A stretch of 60,826 nucleotides of DNA from JANNMJ01 sp031397815 (lineage in GTDB: Bacteria; Bacteroidota; Bacteroidia; Cytophagales; Hymenobacteraceae): NCBI GenBank assembly GCA_031397815.1, contig JANNMJ010000220.1, positions 1-60,826 on the forward strand, written 5' to 3'. The notes under the pieces were generated by a model that saw nothing but the letters and a program-made list of their open reading frames with translations, had not been told where the DNA came from and did not search any database. Within the stretch, counting starts at the first letter, position 1. Every line of letters begins with the position of its first letter. Of this stretch, positions 57,601 to 60,826 are shown one piece after another. The position numbers and the translations under genes are program-made.

Positions 57601-58175
57601 GCACCGTCGCCACGAACCAAGTGATTCCAGCGCCCCGCGCTACCACGGTTCTCGACGAAACGACCGAATCGCTGCTGGTGAAAATCAACGGCCCGCTCAC
57701 CATTCCGAACCCCGCGCAGTGGACCAACGCCGCCGGTGGCTTCACGGTGGACGTTACCGACGGCACCACCACGTATGCCCTGCGCATCCCACGCGGCTCG
57801 GCCGTCATCGGCACGCCCGCTCCTACGCAGCCGTTCCGCCTGACGGGCACTGGCGGCCAGTTCGACAACGCCGCTCCTTACTTCGAAGGCTACCAGATTC
57901 AGCCGCGCAATGCCGGTGACATCGAGCTGGTAACCGGCACCCGCGACGAGCAGGCATCCGCCGCGCTGAGCGTGTTCCCGAACCCTGCTACCGACCGCCT
58001 CACCGTCACGGCGCCCGTTTCGGCCGCTTCGGCGGTGGTCATTGATGCGCTCGGCCGCACCGTGCAAACGGCGGTTCTTGTGAACGGCACGACCACGCTG
58101 GAAGTAAGTCAGCTTCCGGCTGGCGTGTACACCCTGCGCGTGGGCGCCGGTGTGAAGCGCTTCGTGAAGCAGTAA
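54687..58175 (+). CDS. Large T9SS-secreted Calx-beta / repeated OB-like domain protein
   Basis: This 1162-residue exported protein (alternative start MRRTALALAA at 54711) has a signal peptide ending at ARAQG. Domain order: an N-terminal beta-sandwich (about 30-205); a Calx-beta domain (about 210-320, TVSEGAGAVTIPVSIVNPSA, VEGAETVALVLM); two near-identical 213-residue units (about 324-749), each with LETIAAVTGNDADGVADRL, TVRVRGVVTGPNTRTVGFSF and DQVEVLGRVTQFNGLTEIIP; a second Calx-beta (about 755-870); a third, diverged copy of the unit (about 875-1075); and a type A T9SS domain (LSVFPNPATDRLTV to the end). The units resemble OB-fold domains of secreted nucleases and adhesins, but no catalytic domain is present. 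Confidence 0.9.
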   Translation: MLTFPLPLMRRTALALAALALTGTAARAQGGGGPGSPSAVTLGVYTFTGALGDEATFPVDAQPTNGTFSVMRRGGGLMPSISANRFSATGWTMATAPDTAQYYAFRLTAAAGFQANLDSLVFDERRSATGVSAWQVRSSLDGFASVIAADTVPDDTNIRTQRIALSGGFNTATSVEFRIYGFASEAAAGTWRMDNVRLVGDIAQAGALVPTVSFSTPSRTVSEGAGAVTIPVSIVNPSATAATTVDVMLGTTGTATAGTDFTFTPATQTLTFPAGSTAAQNVTITLTDDAIVEGAETVALVLMTPSTGAVLGTPATFTLTIADNDSTSNPGPTQNPPLETIAAVTGNDADGVADRLTDTVRVRGVVTGPNTRTVGFSFSIQDATGGVLVFSSAAVGPVTGVQPGDQVEVLGRVTQFNGLTEIIPDSVYQISTAQPLPAPRTVTAIDESTENEIVQIVGPLTLPTPSQWVAAGSGFNVDVTDGTTTYQLRIVRGTDLYSAPAPTQPFSVIGVGGQFDNASPYLEGYQLLPRFLTDIVNDSTTNPGPTQNPPLETIAAVTGNDADGVADRLNDTVRVRGVVTGPNTRTVGFSFSIQDATGGVLVFSSAAVGPVTGVQPGDQVEVLGRVTQFNGLTEIIPDSVYQISTAQPLPAPRTVTAIDESTENEIVQIVGPLTLPTPAQWVAAGSGFNVDVTDGTTTYQLRIVRGTDLYNAPAPTQPFSVIGVGGQFDNASPYLEGYQLLPRFLTDIVVDSTAGSPRVQFSMGAMSMTEGNDSVMVTVTLVNRDTTVATTTVDVQLATTGTATVGTDFTFAPATQTLTFAAGVTSQTLMFDIIDDTAVEPNETVVLNLLNATGAALGTPATFTLTIIDNDSTGPNPQTPPLRTIATAVATDAQGVATLDGQAVRIRGIVTSPNIRTAGYSVTVQDASGWGITVFRSTAVGTQVLNQGDEVEVVGVIDQFNGLTEIIPDSFRTVATNQVIPAPRATTVLDETTESLLVKINGPLTIPNPAQWTNAAGGFTVDVTDGTTTYALRIPRGSAVIGTPAPTQPFRLTGTGGQFDNAAPYFEGYQIQPRNAGDIELVTGTRDEQASAALSVFPNPATDRLTVTAPVSAASAVVIDALGRTVQTAVLVNGTTTLEVSQLPAGVYTLRVGAGVKRFVKQ
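55655..56932 (+). repeat. 639-bp tandem duplication inside the T9SS protein gene
   Basis: Copy 1 (about 55655-56293) and copy 2 (about 56294-56932) are offset by 639 bp (213 codons) and differ at only a small number of mostly silent positions. The unit begins near gataacgattcgacc and ends gctgctgccgcgcttcctga. A third copy (about 57310-57920) is diverged. Confidence 0.92.
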
Positions 58176-58197
58176 CCTACGCGGCTTTTCCGCAGTT

Positions 58198-58234
58198 AAA
58201 CCCCGTCGTGGCGCAGTGCCACGGCGGGGTTTTG
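58198..58234 (+). terminator. Rho-independent terminator
   Basis: The stem aaaccccgtcgtggc / gccacggcggggtttt lies 23 bp after the stop of the T9SS protein gene (one mismatch). Confidence 0.88.
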
Positions 58235-58280
58235 CGTTTCAGGGCGTTTATTTGACGCCGTACATCCGGTTCTTTCAGTT

Positions 58281-58910
58281 ATGGCAGCTCAGCTTCTCAA
58301 AATCCACCCCGAAAATCCGCAATCGCAGCGCATTCAGGAAGTCGTGGATGTGCTCCGCAGTGGCGGTCTCGTCATCTATCCGACGGATACGATTTACGGT
58401 ATCGGCTGCGATGTTCACAACGCGCGCGCCGTGGAGCGCCTCGCCAAGCTCAAGGGCATCAAACCCGATAAGGCCAATTTTTCCTTCCTCTGCGCTGATC
58501 TCGCCCACATTGCCGATTATGCCCGGCAAATCACTACGCCGCAGTATAAAGTGCTCAAGAAGGCGCTGCCGGGGCCGTTTACGTTCATTTTCGAAGCCAA
58601 CACCAACGCCCCGCGCTACGGCGGCGTGAAGCGCAAAACCGTCGGCATCCGGGTGCCGGACCATCAGATTTGCTGCGAGTTGGTGAAAGGCCTCGGCAAC
58701 CCCATCGTGAGCACCTCGATCCGGGATGAAGACGAAGTGCTAGAGTATTCCACTGATCCGGAGCTGATTTTCGAGAAGTATCAGAACCTCGTCGATTTGG
58801 TGATTGACGGCGGTTTCGGGCACAACATCGCCTCTACCGTCATCGACTGTCAGAACGACGCCTTCACCGTGATTAGGCAGGGCGCTGGCGATATCGAGCA
58901 GTATTTGTAG
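58281..58910 (+). CDS. L-threonylcarbamoyladenylate synthase family protein (YrdC/Sua5/YciO)
   Basis: This 209-residue protein has the YrdC fold: VVDVLRSGGLVIYPTDTIYG (substrate pocket), HNARAVERLAKLKGIKPDK, FSFLCADLAHIADY, KKALPGPFTFIFEA and KRKTVGIRVPDHQIC. YrdC makes threonylcarbamoyl-AMP for t6A in tRNA. The Lys-Arg-Ser pattern of the active site cannot be checked fully, and some close relatives (YciO) are not functional substitutes, so I leave the symbol open. Confidence 0.9.
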   Translation: MAAQLLKIHPENPQSQRIQEVVDVLRSGGLVIYPTDTIYGIGCDVHNARAVERLAKLKGIKPDKANFSFLCADLAHIADYARQITTPQYKVLKKALPGPFTFIFEANTNAPRYGGVKRKTVGIRVPDHQICCELVKGLGNPIVSTSIRDEDEVLEYSTDPELIFEKYQNLVDLVIDGGFGHNIASTVIDCQNDAFTVIRQGAGDIEQYL

Positions 58911-59032
58911 CGTCCGCCGAACGGGTATCGGCCGCTAGCATCGCGGTTTCCGCCGGTGGTTCGCGCTTACTGCTTACCTTGTCTGCTATTCTTCGCTTTA
59001 GCTCACTCTGCGCGCCCGCCCGCTCTCCCCCG

Positions 59033-60535
59033 ATGCTGCTCCGACGCCCCTTTACTCTTTTCGTCCTGACGCTGACCACCGGTTTACTGACCGCTCGTCT
59101 GGGCCTCGCGCAGGCGGTGCCGGCCAAGCTCAGCCCCGCTCAGCTCCAACCCGACGCGCGCCTGCTCCGCTCGATGCTCGACCAGCTTCATCCGGGGCTG
59201 TACCGCCACGTCGATTCCATCAAAATCGCGAAGCAATTTGCTGATTTGGAAGCCCAATGGGCGAAGCCGCAAGCTCTGAGTGATGCCTACCGCGACCTCT
59301 CCATCACCCTCGCCGGTATTCGCGACGCACACACGTACGCCAACCCCGCGAACCAGAGCAAAGCCGTCCAGACGGCGCTGTTTCAGCGCGCTACGTGCGT
59401 GCCGTTTCATTTTCGGCTGATTGATAAGCGGATGATCGTCACGAGCGCCCTCGATTCGGTGGCGCTGCCGCGCGGCACGGAAGTCACGCGCCTCAACGAC
59501 AACTCGATTACGTCCGTCGTCGATACCCTGTTGGCCGCAACCCGTGGCGACGGCGCCAACGACGCCAACCGCTTGAGCCGCTTAGAGTTGACCGGCCTTG
59601 AGCCGATTGAGACGTTCGATATGCTCCTGCCGCTTTTCCTGCCGGTCGGGCGCACGTTTACGCTCGAAGTCAAAGCCTCTGACAAAGCCACCGCCCGCAC
59701 CCTGACGGTGCCCGCCGTTACCGCCCGCGCCCGCGAAGCCACCCTCAGCACCCGCCGAGGCGGCACGGCCAATCTGAAATGGCGGCTCAACAGCCTCGAC
59801 GGCCGCACGATTCGCCTCACTTTCCCCGATTTCGTGACGTGGCGCGACGCCAAGTTCGATTGGAAAAAGTGGCTCGCCGATTCGTTCAACACCATCCGTC
59901 AGCTCAAAGCCGATGCCGTCATTCTCGACCTGCGCCAATGCGAAGGCGGGAACGACGAAGTCGTAACCGAGCTACTGCGCTACTTGGCGCCAAAACCGTT
60001 CAACCGCGTCCCCGAGCGGATGCTGTGGCGCGTCGACCATTTCGCGCCTAATCAGCTCCAATTTCTTGATACGTGGAATCCGGCGCTGAAAACGATGACC
60101 GCCGCCGATTTCGTCGCCACCTCCGACGGTTACTTCGAGCGCCGCTCCGACCGCGCCGCCCGCGTGCCGATTCGTCCGCACGCGCAGGCATTTACGGGCA
60201 AGGTCTACGCGCTGTGCAGCCCGCGCAACTCGTCCGCCTCGTTCCAGCTTCTCCAGGAGCTGCAAGCGAACCATATCGCCACCCTCGTCGGCCAACCGAC
60301 GGGCGGCAACCGCCGGGGCACCACCGGCGGGCAATTCGTGATGCTGCGGCTCCCCAATACCGGGTTTGAGGTCGATGTACCGCTGATTGCGCATTCGCCC
60401 ATCCGCGCCCAACCCGATCAAGGCCTGGAGCCCGACGAAGAAGTCGCCTTCACCGTCGAAGACCTCCGCACCGGCACCGACCCCGACATCGCCCGCGTCC
60501 GCGAGCTGCTCCGCGACGAGCGCACGGAGCGGTAA
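59033..60535 (+). CDS. Secreted S41-family peptidase
   Basis: This 500-residue exported protein starts at MLLRRPFTLFVLTL (signal peptide). The N-terminal helical domain (about 30-110) is followed by a PDZ-like region (about 130-210) and the S41 core: ADAVILDLRQCEGGNDEVV (conserved DLR turn), the nucleophile Ser in SPRNSSASFQLLQEL and VGQPTGGNRRGTTGGQFVM. The Lys of CtpA-type enzymes (GKG) is absent, so it belongs to the tricorn/IRBP-like branch with a different general base. Probably a periplasmic peptidase. Confidence 0.9.
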   Translation: MLLRRPFTLFVLTLTTGLLTARLGLAQAVPAKLSPAQLQPDARLLRSMLDQLHPGLYRHVDSIKIAKQFADLEAQWAKPQALSDAYRDLSITLAGIRDAHTYANPANQSKAVQTALFQRATCVPFHFRLIDKRMIVTSALDSVALPRGTEVTRLNDNSITSVVDTLLAATRGDGANDANRLSRLELTGLEPIETFDMLLPLFLPVGRTFTLEVKASDKATARTLTVPAVTARAREATLSTRRGGTANLKWRLNSLDGRTIRLTFPDFVTWRDAKFDWKKWLADSFNTIRQLKADAVILDLRQCEGGNDEVVTELLRYLAPKPFNRVPERMLWRVDHFAPNQLQFLDTWNPALKTMTAADFVATSDGYFERRSDRAARVPIRPHAQAFTGKVYALCSPRNSSASFQLLQELQANHIATLVGQPTGGNRRGTTGGQFVMLRLPNTGFEVDVPLIAHSPIRAQPDQGLEPDEEVAFTVEDLRTGTDPDIARVRELLRDERTER

Positions 60536-60826
60536 AGTCTGCCAAAGCCTTTTATCGACCAACCGCCTCAAAACGGTATAAATCCGCCGGAATCGCGCGC
60601 GGGCTCTGCCCCGTGCGGGCTATTCGCGGGACTCTGGCCCGCCAACCCAATCGGCACGTACCTAGCGCGTAACCAGCTCTGTCCCGGAGATGGCGTTGAT
60701 TCGCCTACTAACGCCATCCCCACGTAGCCGGCTCTGTCCCAGAGACGGTGGTTATTCGCCGCCCAGCCGCCCCGTCGCTGGGACAGAGCCGGCTACAAAG
60801 GAGACGGGGGTGATTCGCCTACAAAC
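60536..60826. repeat. Dispersed repeats at window end
   Basis: Positions 60596-60643 (gcgcgcgggctctgccccgt onward) are the reverse complement of the repeat at 4392-4440. Then three copies of a different module with ggctctgtccc (about 60670, 60730) or its reverse complement gggacagagccggctac (about 60780) alternate with gattcgcctac. No gene is present. Confidence 0.85.

Noticed and set aside
54555..58067. 1170-codon open frame on the minus strand opposite the T9SS Calx-beta gene
   Set aside because: It is an antisense shadow of a GC-rich, repetitive gene: Arg/Gly/His-rich, without signal or domain, while the plus strand has signal peptide, domains and sorting tail.

Overview
The window looks like a chromosomal segment of a GC-rich (about 60% by eye) member of the Bacteroidota, most like Hymenobacter and relatives in the Cytophagales. 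The evidence is two SusC-like/TonB-dependent receptors (one paired with a DUF4249 lipoprotein), three cargo proteins of the type IX secretion system (two with type A and one with a type B/gliding-motility C-terminal domain), a GldN homologue, many lipoproteins with short lipoboxes, DUF4394 and YceI proteins, and repeated use of the Bacteroidota -7 promoter box TAnnTTTG. The genus is an inference. No phage, integrase, transposase or CRISPR array is visible.

Layout. 1-4.9 kb: a minus-strand TonB receptor/DUF4249 pair followed by a 1.4-kb non-coding tract of phased palindromes, 21-bp tandem repeats and dispersed GC-rich repeats. 4.9-8.5 kb: a large secreted T9SS protein with two DUF4394 domains. 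8.6-22.2 kb: mostly housekeeping genes (APC permease, ispF, ftcD, two S9 peptidases, clpS, recR, metK, a small TM2 protein). 22.2-27.6 kb: a 700-bp non-coding region with hairpins and 21-bp-phased direct repeats, then a beta-helix lipoprotein, a TonB receptor and a secreted carboxypeptidase-regulatory-like protein, probably one surface/uptake locus. 27.8-36.4 kb: tRNA-Lys, a TPR/SH3 membrane protein, a glycosyltransferase, ftsE with a small coupled gene, a transaldolase-fold protein lacking the catalytic lysine, the SRP RNA gene, rlmD, a T9SS type B protein and a MarR regulator. 36.4-41 kb: YceI, two small related lipoproteins, a LytTR response regulator and a C-terminal processing protease. 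41-49.3 kb: ruvX-def, a pair of TM2 lipoprotein genes (one broken by a single stop codon), DUF2752, an HMA-like protein with a lipoprotein truncated globin, a zinc phospholipase/nuclease-like protein, an outer-membrane barrel, a pentapeptide-repeat protein and a stand-alone GldN. 49.5-60.5 kb: an acyltransferase, a metallophosphoesterase, tRNA-Ser, a YihY protein, a thioesterase, mltG, a large T9SS Calx-beta protein with an internal tandem duplication, a YrdC-type protein and a secreted S41 protease. The last 290 bp again hold dispersed repeats.

The most interesting signals are regulatory and structural rather than a classical defence system. (1) Direct repeats of the heptamer C(A/G)TTCAC lie at 21-bp spacing upstream of the beta-helix/TonB locus, and the same motif lies at 21-23-bp spacing between a small lipoprotein gene and a LytTR regulator, which suggests a local LytTR regulon. 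(2) Ten palindromes of the form GGGAAAATTTCCC are locked to a 21-bp lattice upstream of a TonB receptor. (3) Several unrelated families of intergenic repeats recur within the window, some as inverted copies 4 kb or 56 kb apart. (4) A TM2 paralogue carries a clean in-frame nonsense codon. (5) A transaldolase-family protein has lost its Schiff-base lysine.
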